DNA of 64,000 bases, taken from NCBI GenBank assembly GCA_021817945.1, contig JAKAFL010000013.1, positions 1 through 64,000 of the forward strand, given 5' to 3'. The notes below the pieces were generated by a model, which was not told the origin of the DNA, made no database searches, and was given only the letters and a program-made list of their open reading frames with translations. Position numbers and translations under genes: made by a program. Of the stretch, positions 1 through 9,900 are shown piece by piece. Every line of letters starts with the position of its first letter. Position 1 is the first letter of the stretch. Origin of the DNA: a bacterium (GTDB lineage Bacteria; Verrucomicrobiota; Verrucomicrobiia; Limisphaerales; UBA11358).

Positions 1-237
1 CGAGCTACAGAATAAGCGGAATAAACAGTCATTGCAAGAACAATATTGACAATAATTAATATATTACTTGCTACAAAAATTCGCTTTTATTGGCCTTTTG
101 TGATTTTTTGGGGGAAGTCAGGCTAGACGGGGTTCCCGGGACGGGTACTTTTGAATGACCAGATAACAGGCGTAGCAGGACAACATCCAGTCCTCCGCCT
201 CCACGACGCGCCCGGACAGAATCCAGGCCGGGGCGTG
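1..237. other. Window edge, no gene seen
   Basis: The first 90 bases are AT-rich and the next 150 GC-rich. No open frame here resembles a protein family, and no clear terminator for argS, which ends at 238 on the minus strand, was found. The AT-rich part could be the promoter of a gene beyond the left edge, but nothing decides this. Confidence 0.4.
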
Positions 238-2046
238 TCACATTTGCTCGACCACGCCTATCCCGAGGGTTTCCAGCCCGGTTTTTAGGACCCGCGCGGT
301 GAGTTCGCACAAGTGCAGCCTGGAAAGGCGGATTTGAGGGTCTTCCGCCTTCAAGACGGGACATTGTTCATAGAAGGAGGTGAATTTGCCAGCCAGTTCA
401 AAAAGGTAATTGCAGAGGAAATTGGGCCGATATTCCTCAGCAACGGCTTCCAATGTCAGGCCAAAATTGATCAGATAACTGGCAAGGGCAATTTCCTCGG
501 GAGCATCGAGTATGAAGGGAGCCAACTCGCCGGGTTTCCATCCGCCATCCACTTTACGGAATATGCTGCGAATGCGCGCGTAGGCATACATTAAATAGGG
601 CGCGGTGTTTCCCTGCAGGGCCAGCATTTTTTCCCAGTTAAACACGTAATCACTCTGGCGGTTGGGTAGGAGGTCGGCATATTTCACGGCTCCCACGCCC
701 ACGACCCTGGCTATTTCAGCGCGTTGATGTTCCTCGAGTTCCGGGCTTTTGGCATCCACCAGTTTCCTGGCGCGCTCCTGGGCTTCGTCCAACAGGTCGC
801 GGAGCCGCACGGTGTCACCGCTACGGGTGCGGAAAGGCCTGCCATCGTCACCCATGATTTTGCCGAACCCCACATGCACCAGCCGGACGGTTTTGGCCTG
901 CTCAGGCTTCCAGCGCCTGTAAATGGAGAACAATTTTTTGAAATGACTGGTTTGCCGGTCGTCAACCACGTAAATGATTTCACTGGGCGACCATTGGCTG
1001 ATCCGGTAATCCAGGGTGGCAAGGTCGGTGGTCATGTAGTTGTACCCGCCATCACTTTTGCGGATCAGGGCGGGATCATCCACCCATTCGCCCTCCTTGT
1101 TTACCAGGAATGGATCCTCGCGAGGTGGCAATTGGCCATCGCTGAAAACGGCCACCGCTCCGGCGCTTTCGCGGGCCATGCCGCAGGCCAGAAGGTCAGC
1201 CACCACGCCGGCGAGGAAAGGATTGTAGAAACTCTCGCCCAAAACCTTGTCAAACCGGACGCCCAACCTGCCGTAAAGGGCGTCAAATTGCACCTGGGAT
1301 AGGGAAACCATCTCCCTCCAAATGCCAAGGTTTTCAGGATCACCGGCTTGCAGTTTGACCAACTCCGCCCGGGCGGCCTCCAAGCGCCCGGCATCCGCAT
1401 CGCATTGGGCATTGATGACTTTGTAAAGACGCTCCAATTCGGCGATGGCGTCCGTGGCGAGGGCGGACCGGTCCAGCATTTCCTTCCAACCCAGCAGCAG
1501 CTTGCCAAATTGAGTGCCCCAATCTCCGATATGATTATCGGTGATGACCGAATGGCCGAGGAGCCGGAAGGCGCGCTGCAAGGCATCTCCAATGCCCGTG
1601 GAGCGAATATGCCCCACATGCATGGGCTTGGCCACGTTGGGGGAGCTGAAATCCACCACGATGTTGCGCCCGGCGTTTTCCCGGTCAAAAAACAGGTGTT
1701 CCCCTCGAATGGCTTCGGAGAGGGTTTCGGCCAGCCTGCCCTTGGAGAGCCGGAAATTCAGGAACCCGGCCCCGGCCACCTCCACCGATTCACAAATGCC
1801 TGAGAGGTCCAGGCGGGCGACGACATCACCAGCCAGCTTGCGGGGATTAAGGCCCCTTGATTTGGCCAGGCCCATCAAGGCGTTGGTCTGGTAATTTCCA
1901 AACTTGGGGTCGCAAGGCTGGACACGGATGGAATGAACATCCGCATCCGGAAAAAGCCCTGAAATACATTGCCGGAGTTTAGATTGAATTAGTTTACAAG
2001 GTGACACAAATTCCTGGATTTCTTTTGGCCGGGTGGTGGAACCCAC
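238..2046 (-). CDS. argS: Arginyl-tRNA synthetase
   Basis: Class I aminoacyl-tRNA synthetase that charges tRNA-Arg in the cytoplasm. The 602-residue protein has the amino-terminal Arg_S additional domain (about residues 18-105), the HIGH-type ATP site as HVGH at 143-146 after 'SSPNVAKPM', a KMSKS-region equivalent near 'GFGKIMGDDGRPFRTRSG', and the DALR anticodon-binding domain ending in 'LETLGIGVVEQM', the usual ArgRS finish. Length is normal for the family (about 550-600). The start used is GTG at 2046; no good Shine-Dalgarno sequence decides it, so a start a few codons further in is possible. It lies 98 bp downstream of ptsN on the same strand and may share its transcript. Identity is certain, the exact start is not. 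Confidence 0.95.
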   Translation of the reverse strand: MGSTTRPKEIQEFVSPCKLIQSKLRQCISGLFPDADVHSIRVQPCDPKFGNYQTNALMGLAKSRGLNPRKLAGDVVARLDLSGICESVEVAGAGFLNFRLSKGRLAETLSEAIRGEHLFFDRENAGRNIVVDFSSPNVAKPMHVGHIRSTGIGDALQRAFRLLGHSVITDNHIGDWGTQFGKLLLGWKEMLDRSALATDAIAELERLYKVINAQCDADAGRLEAARAELVKLQAGDPENLGIWREMVSLSQVQFDALYGRLGVRFDKVLGESFYNPFLAGVVADLLACGMARESAGAVAVFSDGQLPPREDPFLVNKEGEWVDDPALIRKSDGGYNYMTTDLATLDYRISQWSPSEIIYVVDDRQTSHFKKLFSIYRRWKPEQAKTVRLVHVGFGKIMGDDGRPFRTRSGDTVRLRDLLDEAQERARKLVDAKSPELEEHQRAEIARVVGVGAVKYADLLPNRQSDYVFNWEKMLALQGNTAPYLMYAYARIRSIFRKVDGGWKPGELAPFILDAPEEIALASYLINFGLTLEAVAEEYRPNFLCNYLFELAGKFTSFYEQCPVLKAEDPQIRLSRLHLCELTARVLKTGLETLGIGVVEQM

Positions 2047-2144
2047 AGTCCGGCAGCGCTTGAATGGGGATGGATCAGGTTTGCCGTTTACTGCGGAAAT
2101 TCACCGGGGGATTGGGCGTGGAAGGCGCAAAAACCGGGAAACAC

Positions 2145-2609
2145 TCATTTTTTACCATACTCTTGAATGGCTTTCATCATGGCATCGGCATCCGGCGCTT
2201 TTTCCAATGCCTCGCGAAAATCGGCCTTGTGCAGGAGTTTGGCGATGTTTGCCAGAGTGTGGAGGTGCCTTTGGAACTGGCCAGGCGGCACCAGGAAGAG
2301 CATGACCAATTTGACGGGTTGATTATCGAGGGCGTCAAAATGAACACCCTGATGGGAACGCCCCAAGGCACCCACCACTTCGAAGATCAAATCCGTGGAG
2401 GCATGTGGAAGCCCGATACCATAGCCAATGCCGGTGGACATGGAGGTTTCCCTTTTCCGGACAGCGGCAACGACAGCCTCCCTGTCTTTGGGCTGGATTT
2501 TGCCGGTAGTCACCAGGTTGCCAATGAGCTCATCAATGGCTTCCCATCGGTTAGTTGCCTGCAAATCAGGCACAACCTGTTCCCGGCCCAAAATATCCGC
2601 CAAATCCAT
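2145..2609 (-). CDS. ptsN: PTS IIA-type (PtsN-like) protein
   Basis: PTS EIIA domain of the fructose/nitrogen class (PF00359), a cytoplasmic phospho-acceptor that normally takes phosphate from HPr/NPr and regulates other proteins. The single domain covers almost all of the 154 residues. The phosphorylated histidine is recognisable in 'GIGYGIGLPHAST', and the carboxy-terminal 'LHTLANIAKLLHKADF' block is typical. I chose the ATG at 2609 because AAGG lies just upstream in mRNA sense; an ATG at 2645 has no ribosome-binding site. No EIIB or EIIC transporter partner is in the window, which suggests a regulatory rather than sugar-uptake role (inference). The next gene downstream is argS. Confidence 0.85.
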   Translation of the reverse strand: MDLADILGREQVVPDLQATNRWEAIDELIGNLVTTGKIQPKDREAVVAAVRKRETSMSTGIGYGIGLPHASTDLIFEVVGALGRSHQGVHFDALDNQPVKLVMLFLVPPGQFQRHLHTLANIAKLLHKADFREALEKAPDADAMMKAIQEYGKK

Positions 2610-2815
2610 AATCAACCTTGAGGATGCGCCTAAACCATGGAGCATTTCAAGACAGAATTTCGAGTTGGATTAAAAGTTTGCCCTGCGGAGGAAACACCAA
2701 TCAGGGCAAAACGGCCTCAGCGGGAACTTTTTAAACGGGGATGACGCAGAGAGGACGCTGAAAACACGCAGCCCGCACGGCCCGCATTTTATTCGTATTT
2801 TATTTAACTGAGCGC

Positions 2816-2843
2816 TTGCCTTTGAATCCGGTTGTGATAGGAT
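2816..2843 (+). promoter_or_regulatory. Candidate sigma-70-like promoter of rpsP operon
   Basis: TTGCCT at 2816-2821 and TAGGAT at 2838-2843 are separated by 16 bp and end 21 bp before the rpsP ATG. The spacing suits a housekeeping promoter, but both boxes are imperfect and this organism's consensus is unknown. The 255-bp gap between ptsN (minus) and rpsP (plus) must hold two divergent promoters. Confidence 0.35.
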
Positions 2844-2864
2844 TGCCGCTCTTTTGATAACATT

Positions 2865-3137
2865 ATGGCAGTAAAAATTCGCATGAAACGGGTCGGCACG
2901 AAAAACACTCCGGTGTACCGGATCGTGGTGGCCGATGGGCGCAGTCCCCGTGACGGCAAGTTCATAGAAGAGATTGGCACCTACCATCCCCTGAAGCAGG
3001 GAGGTAATTTCACTTTGAAACTGGACCGGGCGCTGCATTGGAAGAAACTTGGAGCGCAGGCCAGCGAGACCGTGGCCAGCTTTATCAAGAAAGCTGAAAA
3101 AGCAGCAAAGGAAACAGCCGGTGCCGTGGGTGCCTGA
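2865..3137 (+). CDS. rpsP: 30S ribosomal protein S16
   Basis: Small-subunit ribosomal protein bS16, needed for 30S assembly. The 90-residue product starts '[24 protein letters not shown]', a textbook S16 amino-terminus, followed by '[16 protein letters not shown]', and ends in a short alanine/lysine-rich tail. The ATG at 2865 is the only plausible start. It leads the block rpsP-khpA-trmD-rplS; khpA begins 8 bp after its stop codon, with the khpA ribosome-binding site overlapping that stop, which suggests coupled translation. Confidence 0.97.
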   Translation: MAVKIRMKRVGTKNTPVYRIVVADGRSPRDGKFIEEIGTYHPLKQGGNFTLKLDRALHWKKLGAQASETVASFIKKAEKAAKETAGAVGA

Positions 3138-3145
3138 GGAGCCTT

Positions 3146-3421
3146 TTGGCTGCGGTTATGCAAGCTTTTTTGGAATATGTGGCAAAAGCGCTGGTGCAGC
3201 ACCCGCAGGAAGTAAGCGTCACCCCTGTCGAACGCTCAGGAGTGACGGTTTACCAGTTGCGGGTGAATCCCGGTGATGTGGGCCAGATCATTGGACGGCA
3301 AGGTGCCACTATCAATGCCATTCGTTCCTTGGTGCAAGTTGGAAGTTCGCGACGGGATTTGCGGTGTTCCGTGGAGATCGTCGAGGAAAAAGCCGTTCAA
3401 AAGCCGCAAAGTGCGGCTTAA
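3146..3421 (+). CDS. khpA: KH-domain RNA-binding protein KhpA
   Basis: Small KH-domain RNA-binding protein (KhpA/YlqC family). The 91 residues contain one KH domain with the GxxG loop as 'IIGRQGATI' near residues 48-56, preceded by 'VNPGDVGQ'. Members bind structured RNA and often sit between rpsP and the rimM/trmD genes, as here. The start is TTG at 3146, chosen because TGAGGAG, overlapping the rpsP stop, lies at the right distance; the next ATG at 3158 is too far from it. The stop codon falls inside the downstream pair of hairpins. The usual neighbour rimM is missing between this gene and trmD. Confidence 0.88.
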   Translation: MAAVMQAFLEYVAKALVQHPQEVSVTPVERSGVTVYQLRVNPGDVGQIIGRQGATINAIRSLVQVGSSRRDLRCSVEIVEEKAVQKPQSAA

Positions 3422-3437
3422 CCCCCATTTAGGGGGT
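3401..3437 (+). promoter_or_regulatory. Two tandem hairpins at khpA-trmD junction
   Basis: AAGCCGC (3401-3407) pairs perfectly with GCGGCTT (3413-3419) around a 5-nt loop. Directly after it ACCCCC (3421-3426) pairs with GGGGGT (3432-3437). The first hairpin covers the end of khpA, and the second ends 16 nt before the trmD ATG. Neither is followed by a U-tract, so a terminator is unlikely. A role in mRNA processing or in setting trmD translation relative to ribosomal proteins is inference. Confidence 0.5.
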
Positions 3438-3453
3438 ATGATCATTGGGGATC

Positions 3454-4173
3454 ATGAAAATTGATGTGCTGACCCTTTTTCCGGGCATGTTTGCCGGGCC
3501 ATTGGATGAAAGCATCATCATGCGGGCCCGAAAAAATGGTTTGCTGGAACTGGCCATTCATCACCTGCGGGATTGGACCCATGACCGGCATCGGACGGTG
3601 GATGACCGGCCTTTTGGCGGGGGTCCGGGAATGCTTTTGAAGCCGGAACCGGTCTTTGAAGCAGTGGAACAGTTAAAAGGCCCGGATACGAAGGTCATCC
3701 TGCTCGCGCCATCGGGAAAGCGGTTTGATCAAGCCACGGCCCGGGCGCTGGCCTTGCAAAAGCATTTGGTGCTGGTAACCGGGCACTATGAAGGGTTTGA
3801 CGAGCGGATCCGGGAAAACCTGGCGGACGATGAAATCTCGATTGGAGATTATGTGCTGACCAACGGGGCATTGCCGGCAATGGTTTTGATAGACACAGTC
3901 ACACGGTTGTTGCCCGGTGTTTTGGGTGACGACGAAAGCTCTGCGGATGAGTCTTTCAGCCGGGGTTTGCTGGAATACCCGCAGTACACCCGGCCGGCTG
4001 AATTTCGGGGTTTGCGCGTGCCCGAGGTTTTGGTTTCCGGAAACCACGCGGAGATAGCGCGATGGCGGCAGGACCGATCGAAGGCCAGGACCGAGGCCAC
4101 CCGCCCGGACCTGATGGCGGCCTTTAACAAGACCGGGGCGGAAAATGCGGGCGGTGCTGCAGGGCAAGACTAG
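3454..4173 (+). CDS. trmD: tRNA (guanine-37-N1)-methyltransferase
   Basis: SPOUT-class methyltransferase that makes m1G37 next to the anticodon and prevents +1 frameshifting. The 239-residue protein opens with '[13 protein letters not shown]', the family signature, and has the trefoil-knot AdoMet site in '[10 protein letters not shown]' and '[14 protein letters not shown]', followed by 'LLPGVLG' and the '[10 protein letters not shown]' substrate segment. An in-frame TTG at 3445 would add three residues, but ATG 3454 matches the conserved start. It lies in the rpsP-khpA-trmD-rplS block; 28 bp separate it from rplS. The leader carries the two hairpins at 3401-3437. Confidence 0.96.
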   Translation: MKIDVLTLFPGMFAGPLDESIIMRARKNGLLELAIHHLRDWTHDRHRTVDDRPFGGGPGMLLKPEPVFEAVEQLKGPDTKVILLAPSGKRFDQATARALALQKHLVLVTGHYEGFDERIRENLADDEISIGDYVLTNGALPAMVLIDTVTRLLPGVLGDDESSADESFSRGLLEYPQYTRPAEFRGLRVPEVLVSGNHAEIARWRQDRSKARTEATRPDLMAAFNKTGAENAGGAAGQD

Positions 4174-4201
4174 TTTTTTAACAGGCAAAAACATACAATT
4201 T

Positions 4202-4585
4202 ATGAACCAGGCATTACTAAAAAAAATTGAATCGGAACAATTTCGCAAAGACCAGACCAAGTTTGGCGTGGGCGACTCCGTGCGGGTGCACACCAAAGTG
4301 GTGGAAGGCGACAAGGAACGCATCCAGATTTTTTCCGGTGTGATCATTGGCAAGCGCGGGACCGGCCTCAATGAGACCTTCAGTGTCCGGCGCATTAGTT
4401 ATGGCGAAGGGGTGGAGCGTATTTTCCCCCTGCACTCCCCCCGGGTGGAAAAGGTGGAAGTGGAACGCATGGGCAAGGTGCGGCGGGCCAAGCTCACCTA
4501 CCTGCGCAAACGGCTCGGCAAGGGCGCCACTTTGGTCAAGGAAAAGGAAGCCAAAGCTGCCCCGGCAAGCCCTGCCGCCGCTTAA
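4202..4585 (+). CDS. rplS: 50S ribosomal protein L19
   Basis: Large-subunit protein bL19, at the 30S-50S interface. The 127-residue product has the usual '[17 protein letters not shown]' start, the '[22 protein letters not shown]' beta-barrel start, and '[16 protein letters not shown]'. The frame is open upstream to 4145, but ATG 4202 gives the conserved amino-terminus and does not overlap trmD. A lysine/alanine-rich tail (about 20 residues) extends beyond the normal end, as in S16 here. It is the last gene of the block and is followed after 26 bp by a strong terminator. Confidence 0.96.
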   Translation: MNQALLKKIESEQFRKDQTKFGVGDSVRVHTKVVEGDKERIQIFSGVIIGKRGTGLNETFSVRRISYGEGVERIFPLHSPRVEKVEVERMGKVRRAKLTYLRKRLGKGATLVKEKEAKAAPASPAAA

Positions 4586-4611
4586 TCAAGGTTCATCCCA
4601 TTTTGACATTC

Positions 4612-4638
4612 AAGGCACCCTTCAATGGGTGCCTTTTT
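4612..4638 (+). terminator. Rho-independent terminator after rplS
   Basis: AAGGCACCC (4612-4620) pairs perfectly with GGGTGCCTT (4627-4635) around the loop TTCAAT, and the run of five T (4634-4638) follows. It ends the rpsP-rplS transcription unit. Confidence 0.9.
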
Positions 4639-4883
4639 CATTGGCTTGGCCACAATTGCATGGAAGTCAGGACATTCTAAAAAAACGCCCTGGCGATCGG
4701 GTTTATCGCTGCAGGAAGAGGCACCCAGTTTGGAACCCGAGCCATTCACATTGCAAGTCCATGTCATTGAAAATGATACACAAATATTGAAACATAATGA
4801 AGGCGAAAGATTCAACAGGTTTGGATTTGACTGACCCCTCTTTGGGAGGTACCCTCCCGGCCAGTCCATCACATGGAGTGAGG

Positions 4884-5096
4884 ATGAAATTTTACTATAT
4901 GTCTGAAGGATACTGTGTCAAATGCAAAGCCAAGAAGATCATCGCCGATGGCGTTGAAGAAACCATGAAAAATGGGCGCAAAGCCATCAAAGGCAAGTGT
5001 CCCACGTGCGGTACGGGGATGTATAAGATTTTAGGAAAATCCGCCAGCGCCAGCCCCTCCTCCACACCACCCGCCGCACCTCCCGCACAGGCTTGA
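4884..5096 (+). CDS. DUF5679-type small zinc-ribbon protein
   Basis: A 70-residue protein of the DUF5679 type, a short zinc ribbon also found at the ends of topoisomerases. The zinc ligands are C11/C14 ('YCVKCKAKK') and C39/C42 ('CPTCGTGM'), with the conserved 'MKNGRKAIKGKCP' between them and an Ala/Pro/Ser-rich tail after residue 52. The start at 4884 has GGAG seven bases upstream; an in-frame ATG at 4797 has none. It ends 10 bp before the nucleoside diphosphate kinase, so the two are probably cotranscribed. Role unknown; nucleic-acid or protein binding is an inference from the fold. Confidence 0.75.
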   Translation: MKFYYMSEGYCVKCKAKKIIADGVEETMKNGRKAIKGKCPTCGTGMYKILGKSASASPSSTPPAAPPAQA

Positions 5097-5106
5097 TTGT
5101 TTATTT

Positions 5107-6279
5107 ATGTCTCAACAACTTGCCTACGTCATCATCACGCCCTATTCGCTCTACAAATCGCGAACCGGCGGCATTCTGAGCCGGTTGATCAGCCGGACGG
5201 GGTTGGATTTGGTGGATTTGCGGATGTTCGCGCCCAGTATTGACCTGGTCCGCGAATATGCGCAAACCATCGTCTCGGCCCACGACACGCAGGACCGGAA
5301 AATCCAGGAGATGCTGCGCGAATATGTGCTCCAGCAACTCAGCCCGGATCCCAAGACCGGATTGCGGCGCAGGGTGATGATGCTGCTTTTCCGGGGCGAT
5401 GAAGCGGTGCGCAAAGTGCGCTCCGTGGTGGGCAACCTTAGTCCAGACAGGCGCGGCGGAGAAACCATCCGCGATACCTACAGTGATCTCATCCTGGATG
5501 AAGACGGCAGTGTGCGGTATTTTGAACCCGCGGTGCTGGCAGCCCCCAATGCCAGCGAATCAGAAACCAAACTGAAGCTCTGGGCGCGATTCTCTGAAAA
5601 GGATGGCGGCATCCTCGAAAATGTCATCACTTACAATCCCGGCGAACGCCCGGAACGCACCTTGGTGCTGATCAAGCCGGACAATTTTCGTTTTGCCACG
5701 GGCCGTCCCGGCAACGTGATTGACTTTTTTTCACGAACCGGGCTTTTCATCGTGGGAGCCAAGGTCCTCCGCATGAGCACAGCCCAAGCCATGGAATTTT
5801 ACGGGCCCGTGCGTGAATTCCTGCGCACCAAACTCAAGGATGGGGTCAGCGCCAAGGCCAAGGACCTGCTGGAAAAAGAATTCGGTTTCTCCATTTCACC
5901 CGAAAATCAAAAAGCCCTGGGCGACATCCTGGGTCCCATTCAAGGCGACAGCCAGTTCGACAACATTGTGCGCTTCATGTCCGGCCATGCGCCGGGGGAA
6001 ATCCCCCAAAGCGAATGGACCCTGCCCGGAACCGAGAAGTGCATCGCCTTGGTTTACGAGGGCATGAATGCGGTCTCAAAAATTCGGGATGTCCTGGGAC
6101 CCACGGATCCCTCCAAGGCCCCCCCGGGCAGCATTCGCCGTGAATTTGGTTCCACCATCATGGTCAATGCCGCTCATGCCAGCGATTCCCCCGAAAGCGC
6201 CCAGCGCGAGTTCGGAATCGTCAAACCGGGTGAAAATCATTTTCGCCAGGTCATCGAGGAATCCTACGGTAAAATTTAA
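5107..6279 (+). CDS. ndk: Tandem nucleoside diphosphate kinase, first domain degenerate
   Basis: A 390-residue protein made of two nucleoside diphosphate kinase domains; normal Ndk is about 140 residues. Ndk moves the gamma-phosphate between NTPs and NDPs through a phosphohistidine. The second domain (about 183-390) starts 'ERTLVLIKPDNF' and keeps the active site 'NAAHASDSPESA' with His357, but carries roughly 70 extra residues (240-310) before it. The first domain (about 4-165) starts 'LAYVIITPYSLYKSRTGG' and at the matching place reads 'APNASESET', with Asn148 where the catalytic His should be. So one domain should be active and the other probably structural or regulatory. A terminator follows 23 bp downstream. 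Confidence 0.85.
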   Translation: MSQQLAYVIITPYSLYKSRTGGILSRLISRTGLDLVDLRMFAPSIDLVREYAQTIVSAHDTQDRKIQEMLREYVLQQLSPDPKTGLRRRVMMLLFRGDEAVRKVRSVVGNLSPDRRGGETIRDTYSDLILDEDGSVRYFEPAVLAAPNASESETKLKLWARFSEKDGGILENVITYNPGERPERTLVLIKPDNFRFATGRPGNVIDFFSRTGLFIVGAKVLRMSTAQAMEFYGPVREFLRTKLKDGVSAKAKDLLEKEFGFSISPENQKALGDILGPIQGDSQFDNIVRFMSGHAPGEIPQSEWTLPGTEKCIALVYEGMNAVSKIRDVLGPTDPSKAPPGSIRREFGSTIMVNAAHASDSPESAQREFGIVKPGENHFRQVIEESYGKI

Positions 6280-6302
6280 AACCCTCCCAAGCTTCATTCC
6301 AA

Positions 6303-6337
6303 GCGGGGCATGTCATCAGGACATTCCCCGCATTTTT
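6303..6337 (+). terminator. Rho-independent terminator after ndk
   Basis: GCGGGG pairs with CCCCGC and, after a C-T mismatch, ATGTC pairs with GACAT around the loop ATCAG. ATTTTT follows. It closes the DUF5679-ndk unit. Confidence 0.8.
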
Positions 6338-6968
6338 GTCTCCCCAAAAAGTGGATGGCCACAATGTGGGGATTCGATTGCAAGGATTGGGAATGCGATG
6401 TCATGGCGCCCCATTGCCCCATCACACCAGGCAGGGCCGTGGAAAATATCCAAGGGTCCAATGATTATTCTTTGGAGCCCGCTTGCATCCGCTGGCACCC
6501 CCTTCCAAGCGCCATCAGCCGGGCTAGAATCAGACCGAAGCATTATAACGAGTTATACTTAAACATGTTGCAATCGCACAGCCAGGCATTGAAATTTCCG
6601 CCCGTCAAAAACTGCTGAACTTTTGGCCCAGTGGATGGTCTATAGGAGATCTATATGGAATCTCATTTGTGAAAAACACAAAGAACGGTTTGCGACATGA
6701 AACAATCTTGCTTGAGGGCTTGGCTGGGATGGATTCATGAGGAAGCAGCGACGCCAGGACCTTTCCAGTGCGTATGCCGGGATTTTCCCCAATTTAATCC
6801 AGAAATTGTTTCATGCTCTTCCAAGTTGGGATAAATTCCAGCATTTTGAGACTCGCAAGAACCACAGAATCTGCATGAAACCTATTACTTTGGGATGGAC
6901 AAACCGGGTGGTTTTCCGGTCTATTAATCGTTTTACACCAGCCACAAATTTGAGCAACCGAGGTCAAG
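6338..6968. other. Non-coding stretch upstream of DUF2723 gene
   Basis: No open frame here looks like a protein. CATGAAACAAT at 6696-6706 is matched by its exact reverse complement at 6805-6815, and CATGAAAC occurs again near 6875. A good ribosome-binding site (TAGGAG) precedes an ATG at 6655 that stops after five codons, possibly a leader peptide or chance. The stretch presumably carries the promoter of the 3.8-kb gene that follows. Confidence 0.4.
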
Positions 6969-9900
6969 ATGGAAATACCTAAGAAATCGAATTCTAAAAC
7001 CAACGCGTCCGAGGGCGGGAACAAGCACCAAGGCAAGGTGACAACGGTGCCGCCTGAGGCGGTTCCTTTGCCGCCAATGTTCCGGCGGGTGGACTGGCTT
7101 ACTTTTGGGCTGACCTTCCTGATTATCTGGGTGGTTTACCTCTGGACACTCGCCCCGGAGCTGACCTTGGAGGATTCAGGGGAATTGTGCACGGGTTCTT
7201 TCTATGCGGGCATACCCCACCCTCCAGGATACCCGTTCTGGGCCATTTACAGTTGGTTTTGGACCTTTATCCTGCCGATCGGCAATGTGGCGTGGCGCGT
7301 GGAGGTGGGGCAGTCCTTCGCCGCCGCCATGGGCTGCGGGATGCTGGCAATGATGGTTTCGCGCGGCAGCAGCATGCTCATGGAGGGCATTGAAGACCTG
7401 GCCAACATTCCACGGACTTGGGAAAGCTCCATTTGTTTCGTGTCCGGATTGGTCAGCGGGCTGCTGACCGGGTTGGACGGTTTCATGTGGGGTGAATCCG
7501 TGGTCATCAACCGGATTTCAGTTTTTGCGGTGCCTTGGATGATCGCGGTGACCCTGTGCCTGATGCGATGGTCCTACACTCCGGCCAGGCTGCGTTACTT
7601 GTACCTTGGCATGTTCCTCTACGGCATCTGCGCCACCATCCACCAAACCATGTTGCTCAGCGCGATGGGGGTGGAAGTGATCATCATCATGGCGCAACCC
7701 AGGTTGGGTCGTAGTTTTGCCCTCACCAACGGCGTTCTCTACCTCTGTATTTCCATAGCCAAGTACTACCTTCAAATCCCCGCCCTGCAAGCCATGGCAA
7801 GCGTCGAGACGGATGTCTTCAATGTGGTTGGAATTGTCTCCATCGGAGCCTACATCTGGCTGGCGGCCATCACCAAGATAAGCCCCCAGGAATTGCTTCG
7901 CGACGCCGCATGGTTCGGAATATTCCTATTTTTCGCCATGGCAGCCACGGGCTGGGGTCTTTTTGGCGTCCTATTATGCCTGGCATGCCTGGCGGCATTC
8001 ATCAAGCTCGCCTGGGATACCCGCAAGTTGGACTACGGATGGCTTGTCATCATCCTCTGCGGCCTGGTTTGGATTTTGGGTGTTTCCTTTTATTTCTATG
8101 AAGCCATTTCCTGCATGACGGATCCTCCCATGCAATGGGGGTACCCACGAACGGTCGAAGGTTTCTTCCACGCCTTGAGCCGCGGGCAATACAACTCCGT
8201 CAGCAACGGTCCTTTTTTTGAGGGATTCGGAAGGATGGTTTTCCAACTCTGGTACCTTATCCAGGGCTTGGCGGAATCCTTTAGCTGGGTGCTGATTTTT
8301 GTAGGACTGCTTCCGTTCCTGATCATTGGCCGCATGCATCGTCGGGAAAGGGGCTGGATCATCGGCATCACCTCCATGTATTTCTGCCTGGCCGTTTTGC
8401 TGGTGCGCCTTTTGGACGTCACCCCGGACCTGTCCACCACTGACTTGAACGAGGTTTTTCTCACGGCATCCCACGCCCTTTTCGCCATTTTGATCGGGTA
8501 TGGGCTGACCGTGATCGCTGCCTACGTGGCCAATCACTATGCAACAGTCCGCAAATGGTGCTTTGTGGGTGGATCGCTTGCCGTGCTCCTTGCCTTTTAT
8601 TGCCTGGTCAAGGCAGTGGGCAAATTGTACTTCGGCCAATCGGGCCAGATGAGAATCTCGTGGCTGCCGTTCAATGACTGGATCGGCTGGGGCTATCTGG
8701 CATTTGGCCCAAAAGGCCAGTTTGGAATTGGAGATCTTTTCCATTGGGTGGTCCAGGCTTTTGCCCCGCATCAGTACGGATTGCCGGTTCTGGCCAGCCT
8801 CGTCCTCATGGCTCTCCCGGTCCTTTTCATGATTGCCCTGGTGGTTTACAAAAACCGGGGACCGGTGCTGATCCTCCTTGCTCTCATCCTGGTCACACCC
8901 ATTTTTTCAGCCATGACCCACTGGTACACCAGCGAGCAGCGCAACCACTGGTTCGGATACTGGTTTGGCCATGACATGTTCACCCCGCCTTTCGTGGACA
9001 CGAATGGCAAATTCAGTTACGACAACTCCCGGCGCGCGGAATTATTAAAGGACCCATCCAAAGCCAGCCTGATCTATCCGGAAATGGCGCGCGACACGAT
9101 CCTGTTTGGTGGAACCGACCCCGGCCGCTTCTGCCCCACCTACATCATTTTCTGCGAAAGTTTCATCCCCCACTATTGCCAACCCAAGCAAGACCAGAAG
9201 TTTGACCGTCGTGACGTGTATATCATCACCCAGAATGCGCTGGCCGATGGCACTTATCTCGACTACCTGCGGGCGCAATACAACCGGTCCAAGCAGACTG
9301 ATCCGCCCTTTTTCAGCCGGTTTTTTCGCTATGTCACCACCCTTCTCACCGGCGTGGGTAAAGGTTCGGTGGCTGTGGATGGATCAGACCTGGGCAGCGG
9401 CGATTCCGGAAACGCAGTCGTGGAAGGAATCTGCTCACTGCTCAATTACACCTTGGATGTGCCGTTCACCAAATGGGGTGCCTATGTGGAGAAATACCGC
9501 CGGGCCGAGGGTGTCTATCCCCCGAAAGAGATTTACATTCCCACGCCAACCGATTCCCAGAATTGTTTTCAAAGCTATGAGGAAGACGTGGCTCGGCGCC
9601 AGCAACTGGGCCAGTTGAAACCCGGCGAGGATGTCAACGTGGAAAACGGCAGGGTTCAGGTTTCCGGCCAGGTGGCGGTCATGGAAATCAATGGCCTGCT
9701 TTGCAAGGTCATATTTGACCAAAACCCCACCAATGAGTTTTACGTGGAGGAAAGTTTTCCCCTGGATTGGATGTACAACTACGAGACCCCGTTCGGGATC
9801 ATCATGAAAATCAACCGGCAACCGGTTTATGAGTTGAGCGACGACGTCTTCAAGCGGGACCACCTTTTTTGGTCCACCTATTCGGAACGTTTGTGCGGCA

